In this document: one piece after another, positions 19,087-28,644 of the stretch
Layout: every line of letters starts with the position of its first letter
Position numbering within the stretch: position 1 is the stretch's first letter
Assembly: GCA_963708795.1 (NCBI GenBank)
Contig: CAVPUH010000006.1
Location: 620,001 to 684,000, forward strand
Length of the DNA: 64,000 nucleotides
Direction: 5' to 3'
From: DAIQRJ01 sp963708795
Lineage (GTDB): Bacteria; Actinomycetota; Actinomycetes; Propionibacteriales; DAIQRJ01
Notes under the pieces: generated by a model
The model's database searches: none
The model's input: the letters and a program-made list of their open reading frames with translations, nothing else
Told to the model about the DNA's origin: nothing
Made by a program: the position numbers and the translations under genes

Positions 19087-19986
19087 GTGACGACCCGAGT
19101 CATGAGCGGTCTGGGCGAACCAGAAACAGAGCGGTTCATCGGCCGACGCGACCTCACCACGTGGTCGGCTCCGGCGCGCGGACTCGTCACACCGGTGTTG
19201 CACGCTTTCCGCAACGTGCCGGCACGGCGTGTCCTGCTCCTCACGTCCGCGATCGGCGCCGGCATCGCGATACTCCTCACCTGGGCCGCCGAACAGATCT
19301 ACGACAGCGTCAAGGACGCCGACGGGCTCGCCCGACTGGACGAACCAGCGCTCGAGCTGGCCATCAGACTGCGCACACCCTCAGAACGTCGACGTCGCTC
19401 TGTTCATCACCAACCTCGGCGGAGCGATCGGGCTCACCATCATCTCGGTGCTGATCGTCGCCACCATGACCATCCGCTGGCGATCACGCACGCCGGCGGT
19501 GCTGCTGACGATCGGCACGGCCGGCGTCGCTTCTGATGACGTCAGTCGGCAAGGATCTGGTCGGGCGCGCCCGGCCACCGGTGGCGCAGGCGGTTCCTCC
19601 GTACGAGACCACGGCGGCGTTTCCCAGCGGCCACGCGCTCAACAACACGGTCGATCGCCTGTCTGGTCGCTTACCTCCTGCTGCTCCATCTGTCATCGCG
19701 GCTGTGGCGAATCGTGTCGGTGGTTATCGCCGTCGGCTGGTTCGTCACCATCGGCCTCACTCGCGTGTTCCTCGGCTATCACTGGCTGACCGACGTGTTG
19801 GCAGGTTGGCTGCTCGGACTGGCCTGGGCCGCGACGGTGATCACCTGCCACCGGCTCTACCTGACGGTCGAAGCGGCAGCGCAGCGAAGCGCCTGCGGCG
19901 ACCGGTTCGGCCATGTAGGGAAACGTCCTCCCGAGACGCTGAGGTCCGACCCGGAGGGTGCTCGACTCCGATCCGACGGCAGCTGA
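19087..19986 (+). pseudogene. PAP2-superfamily membrane phosphatase, three frame breaks
   Basis: A PAP2/PgpB-like lipid phosphatase of roughly 298 residues, split over four frame segments. The catalytic triad of motifs is complete when the segments are joined: KDLVGRARPP (motif 1), AFPSGHALNN (motif 2, catalytic His) and TRVFLGYHWLTDVLAG (motif 3, His and Asp). Hydrophobic helices FITNLGGAIGLTIISVLIVATM, SIACLVAYLLLLHL and SVVIAVGWFVTIGL lie between. Breaks fall near 19381, 19532 and 19654; removal of one base at each restores the reading. All catalytic residues survive, so the gene may be intact in the organism. GTG 19087 is taken as the start; ATG 19102 is an alternative. Confidence 0.75.
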
Positions 19987-20022
19987 CCTGCTTTCCTCGC
20001 TTCACGTGCCGCACCCGCCCAC

Positions 20023-20062
20023 CTGCCGTCCGTTCGGGTTCGGCCTGCCACTCGAACGGCAG
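20023..20062. terminator. Candidate terminator between convergent PAP2 and phospholipase D genes
   Basis: CCGTTCG (20030-20036) pairs with CGAACGG (20053-20059) around a 16-base loop, extended imperfectly by outer CTGCC/GGCAG bases. It sits between two convergent stops (19986 and 20153). Confidence 0.35.
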
Positions 20063-20152
20063 AAACCGTCGGTCCGACCGGCCGACAACCGACGTCTTCT
20101 GCCCACTCAGTACTCCGGCCCCGACGCCCTTCGCCCAGCACCTGGCCAGGGT

Positions 20153-21731
20153 TCAGTAGCGGTCGGATTTCCGCAGCGTCGGTGGTCTGCCGTCGGGGTC
20201 CTGGATCAGGTCGAGCGGCAGCGACGCCCATCGCCGTTGACGCGGCGTGAGCTGCGGCAGTGGCAACCGGCGGAGTCGTCCCGGCGGTCGCGCGTCTCGC
20301 TGTCCCGGCCGCATGCCAGTCCTCGAGTCTTGTGGCGTGGGCGCGGTAGACCTCGAACATCTCCGCAGGATCGAGACAGTCGCTCATCGTCGCTTCGAGG
20401 CCACGTTCGCTCACCTCCTCGAGCCGGTCGAGGTGCTCAGCGGCGAGGGTGAGGCGCAGGTCGCGGGCGTACGACTCGTCGAGGACCACGGCCGTGAGCT
20501 CGGAATCATGGGTCCACGAGCGGCGGCTGAAGTTGTCCGAACCGGTGCTGGCCCAGATGTCGTCGACGAGGCAGACCTTGGCGTGGACGTACACGGGGAC
20601 GCCGGCGTGGTTCTCCAAGCCGTACGCCGCCACCCGGTCTGGAGCCACGTCCATCAGCCGGCCGATCGCGCGCTGACGACCGAGCTGTTGGGGCAGCCGG
20701 TTCACCCCGTCGAGATCGGGCACCAGCGGCACGACGACGATCAGGTGAAGCTCGGGCCGCGCCCGCAACCGCTCCTCGAACATCCGCGCGACATCGTCGC
20801 CCCAGAAGTACTGATCCTCGACGTAGATGATCCGCTCCGCCCGTCGCACGGCCTTGCTGTAGCCGCGGGCCACGCTGCGCTCGCCGCCCTTGGCGAACGG
20901 GTAGCCGCGTCGGCGGCCCAGGTCGGGGTAGGTCGTCAGCAGTTGCACGGTGTGGGTGCCTGCGGGTGGCGGCGGGGGCGCTTGCTCGGGAAGGGGGTCG
21001 GGCGAGCTGTCCAGGCGCCGGAGCCTGTCGGCCGTGCGGCGCCACGCGGAGCGCGAGAGCGGCGCCGGATCGCTCCAACGCTCCCTGAAGACCGTCTCCA
21101 CGTCGTAGACGGCCGGCCCCTGGATCGCGACCTGCACGTCATGCCACGGTGGGTGCGCGCCGTACTCCTCGGCGAGCGGGTCGGACTGCGGATCGCCCCG
21201 GTGCGCGGCGTCGTCCCGCCGGTTGTGGGCCAGGTCGATCCCGCCGACGAAGGCCACGTCGCGAGTGAGGTCGTCACGGTGCCGGATCACCACGAACTTC
21301 TGGTGGTGGGAGCCGCCGGCGCGCACGCGCATGTCGAGCAGCACCTCGGCGCCCCGCTTCTGCAGCTGTTCGCCGAGGTGACGGTTCTCGGTGGCGAAGA
21401 AGCCGGTCTGGTCGAGATGGGAACGCCAGACCAGTCCGCGGACGTCCGCGCCTCGCTGGTCCGCACGGGACAGCACCTCGACCACCTCGCTGCCGGGCTC
21501 CCCGATGAGCTGCTCGTCGGCGTCGCCCTGCCAGTCGGTGAAGAGGACCAGGTCGCCCGGCCCGGCCGCCTCCAGCGCGTCGTACAGGGCGCGGAAGTAC
21601 GTCGATCCGTGGATCAGTGGACGTACGAGGTTGCCTTCCGACCAGCCCCGATCGCCGTGCGGGTCGTCCAGCCGGGTCCACGGATTCTCACGTTCTGCCC
21701 GGGTCAGTAACCAATCAGCCGGGTCGCCCAT
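20153..21731 (-). CDS. Phospholipase D family protein (one frame break near the 3' end)
   Basis: A 525-residue two-HKD-domain phospholipase D, acting on phosphodiesters such as phospholipids or cardiolipin. The first catalytic motif is GGSHHQKFVVIRHRDD and the second is VHAKVCLVDDIWASTGSDNFSRRSW; both His-Lys pairs are present. The main frame continues open to 19857, across the neighbouring PAP2 gene, but the true C-terminus is in the adjacent frame. After EDWHAAG a one-base slip near 20306 gives RRWASLPLDLIQDPDGRP and a stop at 20153, typical for this family. ATG 21731 is chosen where MGDPADWLLT begins. No signal peptide is present. A shard of a similar gene occurs at 23772-23850. Confidence 0.85.
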
Positions 21732-22040
21732 GCGCTGAGCATGCCGCACGCACAATGGGACGGGTAGCCGACTGCCGGCCGCGCTTCTCCGCGATCGGAC
21801 TTCGGGGACGCTGAGCAGCCTTGGGTGCACGCGACCCGGTGTGACCTGGGTTTGCCTCTCGCCGTCCCTCGTGAAGCCGCGCTGGTTTCCGACCGAGTGC
21901 GGACCAGGTTGGACCTAGATCAGCTAGCTGATAACCTACTCTGAACGTGCCCCACGGGCTGCTCCTACCATGACGTCGGCCACCGCGCGGTTCATGATCG
22001 CCTGAGCGCGAGCCGGACGTTTCCTATGGCCGCGGCGGGG
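21732..22040. other. Gene-free 309-base stretch carrying a diverged element-end repeat
   Basis: There is no gene here. Positions ~21845-21955 resemble 23490-23605: both read TTTGCCTCTCG, then CTCGTGAA, GAGTGCGGAC, a second GGAC word, and AGATCAGCT-A-CTGAT, then ACGTGCCC. In this copy the centre is the perfect 14-base palindrome ATCAGCTAGCTGAT (21919-21932). This looks like the far end of an integrated element whose other end is at the tRNA side (see the att repeats). Confidence 0.5.
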
Positions 22041-23180
22041 CTATTGCTCGTTGCTCAGGCTGGTTTGGCCGGGTCGACCGCCGACGAGGCTGACGTTGGG
22101 GTCGCCGGGCTCGAGGGCCTGCTCGCAGTCATCGAGCTTGTCGTCGCAGCGGATGGCGCCCAGGCCGGTGGACGTTGTGTAGCGGAGCAGGACGGTGTCC
22201 GGTGTCTCCCACAGGGGCTGGTCCAGGAGATGGCCACCGGCCGGAAGTCTGAACCTCCGTTGGCTGATCAGGTGCCCGTCGGCCGCCGCCAGGATTTCGA
22301 TCGCCGGAAGACCGTCGACTCTGGCCGTCACCGCGACAGCAGACCCGGTGGCATTGAATCTGGCCGGATGGACCGCGTTCGACGCGAAACACGACCGCCA
22401 TCGATGGACGATCGTGATCAACGTGTAGGCGTCGACGCAGGACGTCGACCCATCGCGACTTGCGATCAACACCAGCTGACTGGTCTCCTCGAAGTCGCTG
22501 ATGTCAGACCTTGCCGGATAGGTGAGGTGCGGCAGAACCGGCTCCAGTGGCCCGCCGTCTGTCGACCAGCTATAAGCCACTTCGGCGTTGCCGGCCGATG
22601 CCAGTCGACGCACTCCTACGACGATCCAGTGGGTTCCGGTGAACCCGATCACTCGCGCAGATGATCCCGCTGGCAGCGTCGTGGTGGCCAGGGGATCGCC
22701 GGTCGTGGTGGAGGCCGCTCGAATCATCGTGCGTGTGCCGTGTCGCGTCGACCAGGCGATCGTCGATCCATCGGGCGACACAGCGGCGCCGGAGATGTCG
22801 TCATTCGGTCCGACCGTGCCGAGGACAAGGGTCCGACCACCGGCGCGGTGGAGCGTGAGTGTGCTCGTGCCGAGACCGCCGAGACCCAGCAGGGCAACGA
22901 TCGACGAGTCGTCGATCTCCAGCAGAGGAAACGAGACGACCTGGCCCGGCGACCAGGCGAGACCCGAGAAGCGGACCGTGTCCCCCGGCGGGACGGCGTT
23001 CGCCGCCTCCACGTAGGACATCGTGGGTCCATCGGCCTGAGGAAGCGACGCTGCGGCTGTCGCCGGCGGATGCGCTTCGTGCCACTGCGGCGCGGTCGAC
23101 GCCGCCGCCAGTCCAACGACCACCAGGACGACACCGACGACGCCGACGAGGCGAACGCGTCTGCTTGGCCAGCTGGCCAC
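22041..23180 (-). CDS. Secreted or membrane-anchored hypothetical protein, beta-propeller-like
   Basis: A 379-residue protein of unknown function. The N-terminus has a basic stretch and one hydrophobic segment (VRLVGVVGVVLVVVGLAAAS, residues 10-29), a signal anchor or signal peptide. The rest has repeating beta-rich units with phrases such as GAAVSPDGSTIAWSTR, ARFNATGSAVAVTAR and WETPDTVLLRY, spaced like blades of a WD40/TolB-type propeller. Three or four cysteines occur in the C-terminal half. It uses a GTG start. It is flanked by the repeated element ends at ~21.85 kb and ~23.35 kb, so it may be cargo of an integrated element. No specific function can be assigned. Confidence 0.6.
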   Translation of the reverse strand: MASWPSRRVRLVGVVGVVLVVVGLAAASTAPQWHEAHPPATAAASLPQADGPTMSYVEAANAVPPGDTVRFSGLAWSPGQVVSFPLLEIDDSSIVALLGLGGLGTSTLTLHRAGGRTLVLGTVGPNDDISGAAVSPDGSTIAWSTRHGTRTMIRAASTTTGDPLATTTLPAGSSARVIGFTGTHWIVVGVRRLASAGNAEVAYSWSTDGGPLEPVLPHLTYPARSDISDFEETSQLVLIASRDGSTSCVDAYTLITIVHRWRSCFASNAVHPARFNATGSAVAVTARVDGLPAIEILAAADGHLISQRRFRLPAGGHLLDQPLWETPDTVLLRYTTSTGLGAIRCDDKLDDCEQALEPGDPNVSLVGGRPGQTSLSNEQ

Positions 23181-23319
23181 GGCGCACCCCGATCCCGTCG
23201 ATCGGACGCCAATCGGCTAGCCCCCGGCCGTATCGGAGCGTAGAGGATCCGAACAGCTCCAGCGCCGTCAGGATGCGGGGCGCCTCGGGCTTCGTCGAGG
23301 CCACTGACGCCTGACTGCT

Positions 23320-23452
23320 GCGGACTTTTGCGGACTAAACGGCCTTCCGGGGCGGTAAGAAGTTTACCGGAGGGGTTGGACACCCCCTCTGACCTGGGCT
23401 TTTACGAGTGGGGCGGGCGGGGCTCGAACCCGCGACCGAGGGATTATGAGTC
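23320..23452 (-). repeat. Direct repeat copy A (att-like), with truncated tRNA 3' part
   Basis: About 133 bases nearly identical to 24769-24902. It includes GCGGACTAAACGGCCTTCC, a GGGGTTGGACACCCCC stretch and the 3' half of the tRNA(CAT) gene (complement; T-arm through the anticodon loop GATTATGAGTC). After GAGTC it diverges (GGATGGGACG), so no full tRNA is present here. The arrangement is that of an att site left by integration at a tRNA 3' end. Confidence 0.8.
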
Positions 23453-23771
23453 GGATGGGACGACCCGTGAGGGCTCCCGAATCACCTCTTACCTGGACGT
23501 TTGCCTCTCGGCGTACCTCGTGAACCGCGCTGTTTTCAGACGGAGTGCGGACTAGGTGCGGACTTTAGATCAGCTAACTGATAGCCGCCGCTCCTAGACG
23601 TGCCCACCACGGTTCCCCCGGCCGTGGTGGGCACTTTCACGTCGTCAGTTCCTCTGCGTTTAGCGACCGGAGCGGAAGCTCAGTGATGCGCCGAGCGAAG
23701 CCGGCGCCTTTGAACGAGAGAAATACCCAGTAACCCAGCACGCGAGTCCGTCGCAGATCACCTGGTATTGG
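23453..23771. other. Element interior without a gene; second copy of the element-end repeat
   Basis: No coding gene is seen. Positions 23490-23605 form the better-preserved copy of the sequence at 21845-21955, with two TGCGGAC words (in GAGTGCGGACTAGGTGCGGAC) and ATCAGCTAACTGAT. Just after is the hairpin CCCACCACGG-(ttcccc)-CCGTGGTGGG around 23603-23633, a likely terminator. Confidence 0.55.
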
Positions 23772-23850
23772 ACAATCAGGTGAAGCTCAGGCCGCGGCAG
23801 GCAGCGGCTCCATGAACATCCGCGCGACATCATCTCCCCAGAAGTGCCAG
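23772..23850 (-). pseudogene. Fragment of a phospholipase D gene
   Basis: About 78 bases align with 20737-20812 inside the phospholipase D gene, same orientation, roughly 85% identical by eye (shared words GATGATGTCGCGCGGATGTT-like and CAGGTGAAGCTC). On the minus strand it reads GDDVARMF and then, after a slip, ELHLIV, the same order as in the full gene. It has no start or stop and cannot be functional. Confidence 0.6.
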
Positions 23851-23929
23851 CCTGGGTGCCCATGAACCGTCGCCGTCGTACAACAGTTCCACGATGCCTC
23901 TCGACAGCGGCTTGAGACTGGAGAATCGC

Positions 23930-24524
23930 ATGCCCGATTTCACCTGGCTGCCGGCCAACCGAGCAGCGGCCGAGGACGTCGAGGCGGTGTTCGCCACAGG
24001 GGGCGCCCGCAAGTGCCGTTGCCAGGCGCTGAAGGTGCCTGGCTGGATCTGGCGCGACACCACCCAGGAGCAGAGGGACGCCGCGCTGCTGGAGCAGACC
24101 GCCTGCGGCACGGCCGGACCGACGTCTGGGCTCATCGGGTACGTCGACGGCGAGGCGGCCGGCTGGGTCGCGGTCGAGCCGCGGGAGAACTACCCCCGGC
24201 TGTGGAGTCGGAAGCAGGCGTGGATGCGGATGGACCCGGAGCTCGAGGGCGTCTGGTCGGTCACCTGTTTCGTCGTGCGCAAGGGCCAGCGCCAGTCGGG
24301 GCTGACCTACGAGCTCGCCACCGCCACCGTCGAGTACGGCCAGCAGGTCGGCGCCCGCGTCCTGGAGGGCTACCCGATCAGAGCCGCCGCCCGGCAAGAC
24401 CGTGATCTGGGACGAGGCGTCGGTCGGGCTGCTGCAGGTCTTCCTCGAGGCCGGTTACGAGGTGGTGGCCTCACCCACCGTGCGTCGGCGCGTGGTGCGT
24501 CGACGAGTGGGCAAGCACTCATGA
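23930..24524 (+). CDS. GNAT-family acetyltransferase-like protein (one frame break)
   Basis: An N-acetyltransferase-like protein of about 197 residues. The core runs from RKCRCQALKVPGWIW through GLIGYVDGEAAGWVAVEPRENYPRL to VWSVTCFVVRKGQRQSGLTYELATATVEYGQQVGARVLEGYPI. The VWSVTCFVVRKGQRQSGL segment corresponds to the GNAT strand-4/acetyl-CoA P-loop. After YPI one surplus base near 24380 shifts the frame, and the normal end follows: EPPPGKTVIWDEASVGLL, then LQVFLEAGYEVVASPTVRRRV. ATG 23930 is used. The gene lies inside the tRNA-flanking repeats, so it is probable cargo of the element. The substrate is unknown. Confidence 0.72.
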
Positions 24525-24544
24525 CACTCGCAGATGGCTCGGAG

Positions 24545-24859
24545 GTTCGACCGCGGCCGCCGCGGCCGTCGGTTTGAATGGTTTGACGCCTCATGATCTG
24601 CGGCATACAGCGGCGAGTTTGGCCGTTCAGGCTGGGGCAAACGTCGAAGGCTCGTGCAGCAGATGTTGGGGCACGCATCGGCGGCCATGACCCTCGATGT
24701 GTACGCCGGTCTATTTGGGGACGATCTGACACCGTGGCGGACAGTTTGGACGTCGCGGCGCTGGCTGCTGCGGACTCTTTGCGGACTAAACGGCCTTCCG
24801 GGGCGGTAAGAAGTTTACCGGAGGGGTTGGACACCCCCTCTGACCTGGGGTTTTACGAG
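24545..24859 (+). pseudogene. C-terminal remnant of a tyrosine recombinase (integrase)
   Basis: Fragments of the integrase catalytic domain are readable across frames: GLTPHDLRHTAASLAVQAGAN (24580 onward, with the H-x-x-R box), then QQMLGHASAAMTLDVYAGL, with the conserved GH and the nucleophile Tyr in DVYAGL. The next frame gives DTVADSLDVAALAAADSLRTKR running toward the tRNA. No N-terminal half is present. The placement beside an intact tRNA, between duplicated att-like repeats, identifies the remains of a site-specific integrative element. Confidence 0.8.
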
Positions 24860-24902
24860 TGGGGCGGGCGGGGCTCGAACCCGCGACCGAGGGATTATGA
24901 GT
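24769..24902 (-). repeat. Direct repeat copy B (att-like), at the intact tRNA
   Basis: The second copy of the ~133-base repeat; copy A is at 23320-23452. It covers the integrase tail region, GCGGACTCTTTGCGGAC, and the 3' part of the intact tRNA up to the anticodon. Identity with copy A stops at the tRNA anticodon stem, where copy B continues into a complete tRNA. Confidence 0.8.
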
Positions 24903-24933
24903 CCCCTGCTCTGACCGACTGAGCTACCGCCCC
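24860..24933 (-). tRNA. tRNA with anticodon CAT (Met elongator or Ile2)
   Basis: A 74-base cloverleaf on the minus strand. Acceptor GGGGCGG pairs with CCGCCCC, followed by A73. The D-arm is GCTC-AGTCGGTCA-GAGC, the anticodon arm GGGGA-CTCATAA-TCCCT and the T-arm GCGGG-TTCGAGC-CCCGC. The 3' CCA is not encoded. Anticodon CAT allows elongator tRNA-Met or, after lysidine modification, tRNA-Ile2. The initiator is excluded, because the anticodon stem lacks its usual three G-C pairs next to the loop. The gene is the integration site of the adjacent element remnants. Confidence 0.9.
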
Positions 24934-25003
24934 TCGGCCACCAAGGCCGGGAGGACAGATCCTATCCAGCCCCATCCGCTCGATCCGCACCCTCGAAACG
25001 CGG

Positions 25004-27011
25004 TCAGCCGGGCGGGGTCGGCCGCAGGAGGACGAGCGTCGACATGGACTCGCGGCCCGGCAGCGGGACACCCTCGGCCATCAACGTCGCCCCGTCGATC
25101 GAGCGCTCCGCTCCGTCGCCTGCGCCGTCGAGATCGAGCGATCTCACCTGGTAGCGCACATCCGGGTCGAGGTCGATCGGGTGAACGGGAGCCCACGGTT
25201 GCAGCGGGGGTAGTCGGAAGGCCGCGACGAGATGGTCGCGGCCCGAGGACAGCTGGAAGTTCGGACTCCGGTTCCCGCGTTCCTCTCGCAACGGCTGACC
25301 GTTCAACGGCACGAGTACGCCGCGTTCGAGCAGCGGGCGCACGAACTGCTTGTAGGCAACGAGATGCCGGGCCAGGCGATCACGAAGGTCGGTGCGCATC
25401 TCGGGCAGTCGAACGGAAACCCCGAACCGATGCAGCATCGCCGCCTGCACCTTCACGTCGAACTGCGGGAGCGTGATCAGCGTGCCGGAGTAGTCGACCT
25501 TCTGGAACCGGTGATCGGTCCTCCACTCGCTCTGCATCCAATGCAGGATCTGGCGTGGCGGCAGCATCTGGCTCGCCCCCCACAGACATCCCAGGTGGTG
25601 CTCGGTCCAGTCCGGATCGGAGAGGAACAGGCAGTCCACATGTTCCGCCAGCCCGGCGTCGATGCGCAGGCCGCCGCTCGAGCAGGCCTCGAACACCGTC
25701 GACGGATACGTCGCCCGGAGCTCGTCGAAGATCCGGTAGAGACCGGCGTAGTGCGCCATCAAGCCGTCTCCCGGCCCGTGTCCGTGATCGTCCCGGTCGC
25801 ACCCTGAACCCGGGTCGAGGTTGAAGTCCCACTTGATCCATCGGGCACCGGTGTCGGCGATCAGCTGCCCCACCGTGGTCCTGATGTAGTCGCGGGCCGG
25901 CGGTGAACCCAGGCAGACATAGAGCGGATGACGCGCCGTCGACCGTCGACGACGTCGCCAGGAACTCCGGGTGCAGGACGGCGAGTTCGGCGCTGCCGCC
26001 GACTGCCTCCGGCTCCACCCACATGCCGAACTCGATCCCCAAGCGGCGCGTCTGATCCGCCAGCCAGGGCAAGCCGTGCGGGAAACGCGCCGTGTTCACC
26101 TTGTGCCAGTCGCCGCGCTGCTGAACCCAGTCCGAGTCTTCCGCGGCATCGCCGAACCAGCCCGCATCGAGGACGGCCACCTCGAGTCCCACACGTGCGG
26201 CGATCGCCGCGTTCTCGAGGAACACGTCCTCGTTGATGTCGCGATCCTCGTAAGGCCACCAATGGTTCCATTCCGTCAGCAACGACGGACCCGCCGGCGC
26301 CCGATCGAGTGCGGCCCGGGCCACGGCTCGTCCCGCCGACACCGTGCTCGACCCCCATCCGATCGTCACCGCCGGCGTGCTGGCCGACTCACCCGGGGCA
26401 AGCACGATGGCCTGCCCGGACGGAAGTCCAGCCGTCACGAGCAGTCGTCCGGCGACTGGAACGGTTTCGATCCGCCAGTTGCCGCTGACGTGGGGCGTCA
26501 CGACGAGGCAGGAACCATCCGGTCCGAGCAACCTCACCAGCGGACTCGCACCCTGGGCCGACCGGCCTGCCGTGACCTCGATCGTGTGTGGCTGCAGCGG
26601 ATCGTGTGCTGTCGGCCCGAACTCGAGGCCCCATCCGCTGCCGTAACCCTCGATGCCGGACGGCATGGTCGGAAGGTCGAGGACAAGCGGTTGCAGCGAC
26701 GTCACCACGGTCGAGGCCGCACTGTCATTGGTGACCTCGATGGTCAGCGTGATCGAATCGTCGGCTCCGCCGATCGCCATGCGCAACGACGCGGCGCCGC
26801 ACAACGCGGTGACCTCCGTGACGGTGTCGTGCCCCGCGATCGGCGGCTGCGTTGCGATGGCAGGATCCGTCCACTGCGCCAGGACACCGTCGATACGGAC
26901 GCCGCCGCCGATCCGCAGTCGAGCCGCGCCGCCGGGCCACCCGTCGAACTCGATCGCCGAGGCGTCCCGGCTCAGGCGGATGCTGCGACTCTCCGAACTG
27001 TCGTCGGTCAT
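25004..27011 (-). CDS. Alpha-galactosidase, GH36/melibiase type (one frame break)
   Basis: A glycoside hydrolase of about 668 residues. The N-terminal beta-sandwich half leads to the barrel with LLTEWNHWWPYEDRDINE, VAVLDAGWFGDAAED and GIEFGMWVEPEAV. In the next frame, ARWIKWDFNLDPG carries the catalytic nucleophile (KWD) and EACSSGGLRIDAGL carries the acid/base Asp. SDPDWTEHHLGCLWG and the C-terminal sandwich complete it. The frames join near 25928 by dropping one base (ASPLYVCLGSPPARDYIRTTV). There is no signal peptide, so it should act on imported alpha-galactosides. ATG 27011 has TAGGTT six bases upstream (leaderless type). No sugar transporter is adjacent. Confidence 0.85.
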
Positions 27012-27056
27012 TCGACGAACCTACGGGTGCGGTCGGCGGCGCGGCTACGATGCCGG

Positions 27057-27431
27057 ATGCGAATCCTCTCGTCGAGCCCGGTACTGGCCGTGCACGACCT
27101 CGACCTCTCCGCGGCCTGGTACGCCGAGGTCCTCGGTGCCGAGGTCACCGAGCCGGACCCGGGCAACTGGACCTTCTGCCGCTGCGGGGACATCTCGTTC
27201 ATGCTCGGCCGCTGCCCGGACGACGTGCCGGCGGCCGAGATCGGCAACCACAGCTACGTGGCGTACCTCCGTGTCGATGACGTCGACGCCTTCCACGAAC
27301 GCGCCGTGGCGGCCGGCGCCGAGATTCTGGCGGCGCCCACCGATCGGCCGTGGGCCATGCGGGAGATGGGACTCCGATCACCCGACGGGCACCGGTTCAT
27401 GCTCGGTCAACCCGTGGTGTCACCAACCTGA
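27057..27431 (+). CDS. VOC-superfamily protein (glyoxalase/bleomycin-resistance-like)
   Basis: A 124-residue protein with the beta-alpha-beta-beta-beta repeat of the vicinal-oxygen-chelate family. The start LAVHDLDLSAAWYAEVLGAEV is diagnostic, and the second half has YVAYLRVDDVDAFHERAVAAGAEIL and the closing MGLRSPDGHRFMLGQ. Metal-ligand positions are not obvious, so it may be a binding or resistance protein rather than a lyase. The ATG is preceded by TACGAT at 27046-27051, and it shares a 45-base divergent intergenic region with the alpha-galactosidase. Confidence 0.82.
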   Translation: MRILSSSPVLAVHDLDLSAAWYAEVLGAEVTEPDPGNWTFCRCGDISFMLGRCPDDVPAAEIGNHSYVAYLRVDDVDAFHERAVAAGAEILAAPTDRPWAMREMGLRSPDGHRFMLGQPVVSPT

Positions 27432-27590
27432 TACCCGGCGTGACACTGCAGGCGCGGAGCCCCGATGCAACGGCGAAACGCTGTGTCCGCCGCCGATTCT
27501 CCTCCCCCACATCGTGTCCGCTCGCACGTCGTTGGCCTTACGCTGACGCCTGGTGAGAGCTACCGCACACACTGGTTCGAGGAGGCGCGC

Positions 27591-28644
27591 GTGAGCGATC
27601 GCGTCGACGGTCGGGTGGCGGCTGCTGCGTGGTCGCTGTCGTGGATCCCCTCGGAGTCGGTGTCCGGAGCGTTGAAGCGAGGCTTCGACGTGGGCCTCAG
27701 CCACTACGACCGGCCACCCGCGGATCAGATCGACGGAATCGACGATGTCCGCCGGCTTCGGGCCGAGGACGCGTTTCGTTTCGCCAATGTCATCGGCGGT
27801 TGGGCCGACGTGGTGGACGGACGTATCACCGACTCCGGGTTGTCCGACGACAGCGGTCTGCTCATGGGCTCGACGACTGTGCGGCTGGCGAGGCTGGGCG
27901 CGACCTTCCGCGGCTTCTCGCTGCCGGTTCTGACGACGCCACCGGAACGCTCGTCCGACGACTCCAGCGTCACGTTCGTCCAGACCGTCGGTGGTCGAAC
28001 CGGCGTGCCGTTGCCCCGGCCGGTCCCGCATCCCCCGTTCGTGCGCTGGCAGGCGCCGATCGTGTGGACGACCCTGTCGTTGACGCTGCATGCCGACGGT
28101 TCGGCTCAGGTCGAACTCCGCGACGCCAGCGCGTTTCCACGGCACTGGCTCTACGGCACCGACCGGCGGCCTCGTCGCGAAGAGCGGCCTGACCGATCAG
28201 AGCACCTGGGTGGCGCACTCGTTCGGGTCCCGCACGCCGTGGGGCGACCGGACGTCGACCGCACTGGTCGCCACGGCGGAGAGCGCTCTCGAGCGGCAGC
28301 TGTCGCACGAGCTCATGAACGCGGGTCGGTCACCCGACGTGCGACGGGTCGCCGAGGGCACCGTCGTCACCCGGCAGGGCGAGCCGGGCGACGAGCTCTA
28401 CCTCCTGCTCGACGGCATGCTCGCCGTGGAGGTAGACGGCACCGTGCTCACCGAGGTCGGGCCCGGCGCCGTCCTGGGCGAACGCGCCATCCTGGAACAC
28501 GGACTACGGACGTCGACCCTCACAGCGATCACGCCCGTGCGGATCGCCGTCGCCCGGGCGGCCGACCTCGACATCGACCACCTGCGCGCCCTGGCCGCCC
28601 TCCATCGACGCGAGGCGGATCCGACCGCGTACCCACTCGAATGA
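27591..28644 (+). CDS. Cyclic nucleotide-binding domain protein (one frame break)
   Basis: A protein of about 350 residues. The N-terminal ~190 residues (AWSLSWIPSESVSGALKRGFD, then FRFANVIGGWADVVDGRITDSG) match no domain I recognise. After one surplus base near 28161 the sequence continues in the next frame with GLTDQSTWVAHSFGSRTPWGDR. It ends in a cNMP-binding fold: VRRVAEGTVVTRQGEPGDELYLLLDGMLAVEVDG, then GPGAVLGERAILEHGLRTSTLTAITPVRIAV, with the phosphate-binding GERAIL segment. GTG 27591 has GGAGG upstream. Its stop overlaps the cyclase start by four bases, so a nucleotide synthesised by the cyclase and sensed by this protein is a natural hypothesis. Confidence 0.75.

Noticed and set aside
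19857..20152. C-terminal extension of phospholipase D over the PAP2 gene
   Set aside because: The extension has no family similarity; a one-base slip near 20306 gives the normal C-terminus ending at 20153.
23328..23555. Protein frames ending in GGRGSNPRPRDYES beside the tRNA copies (also 24593-24922)
   Set aside because: The shared C-terminal text is the antisense translation of the tRNA gene and its repeat, not a protein family.
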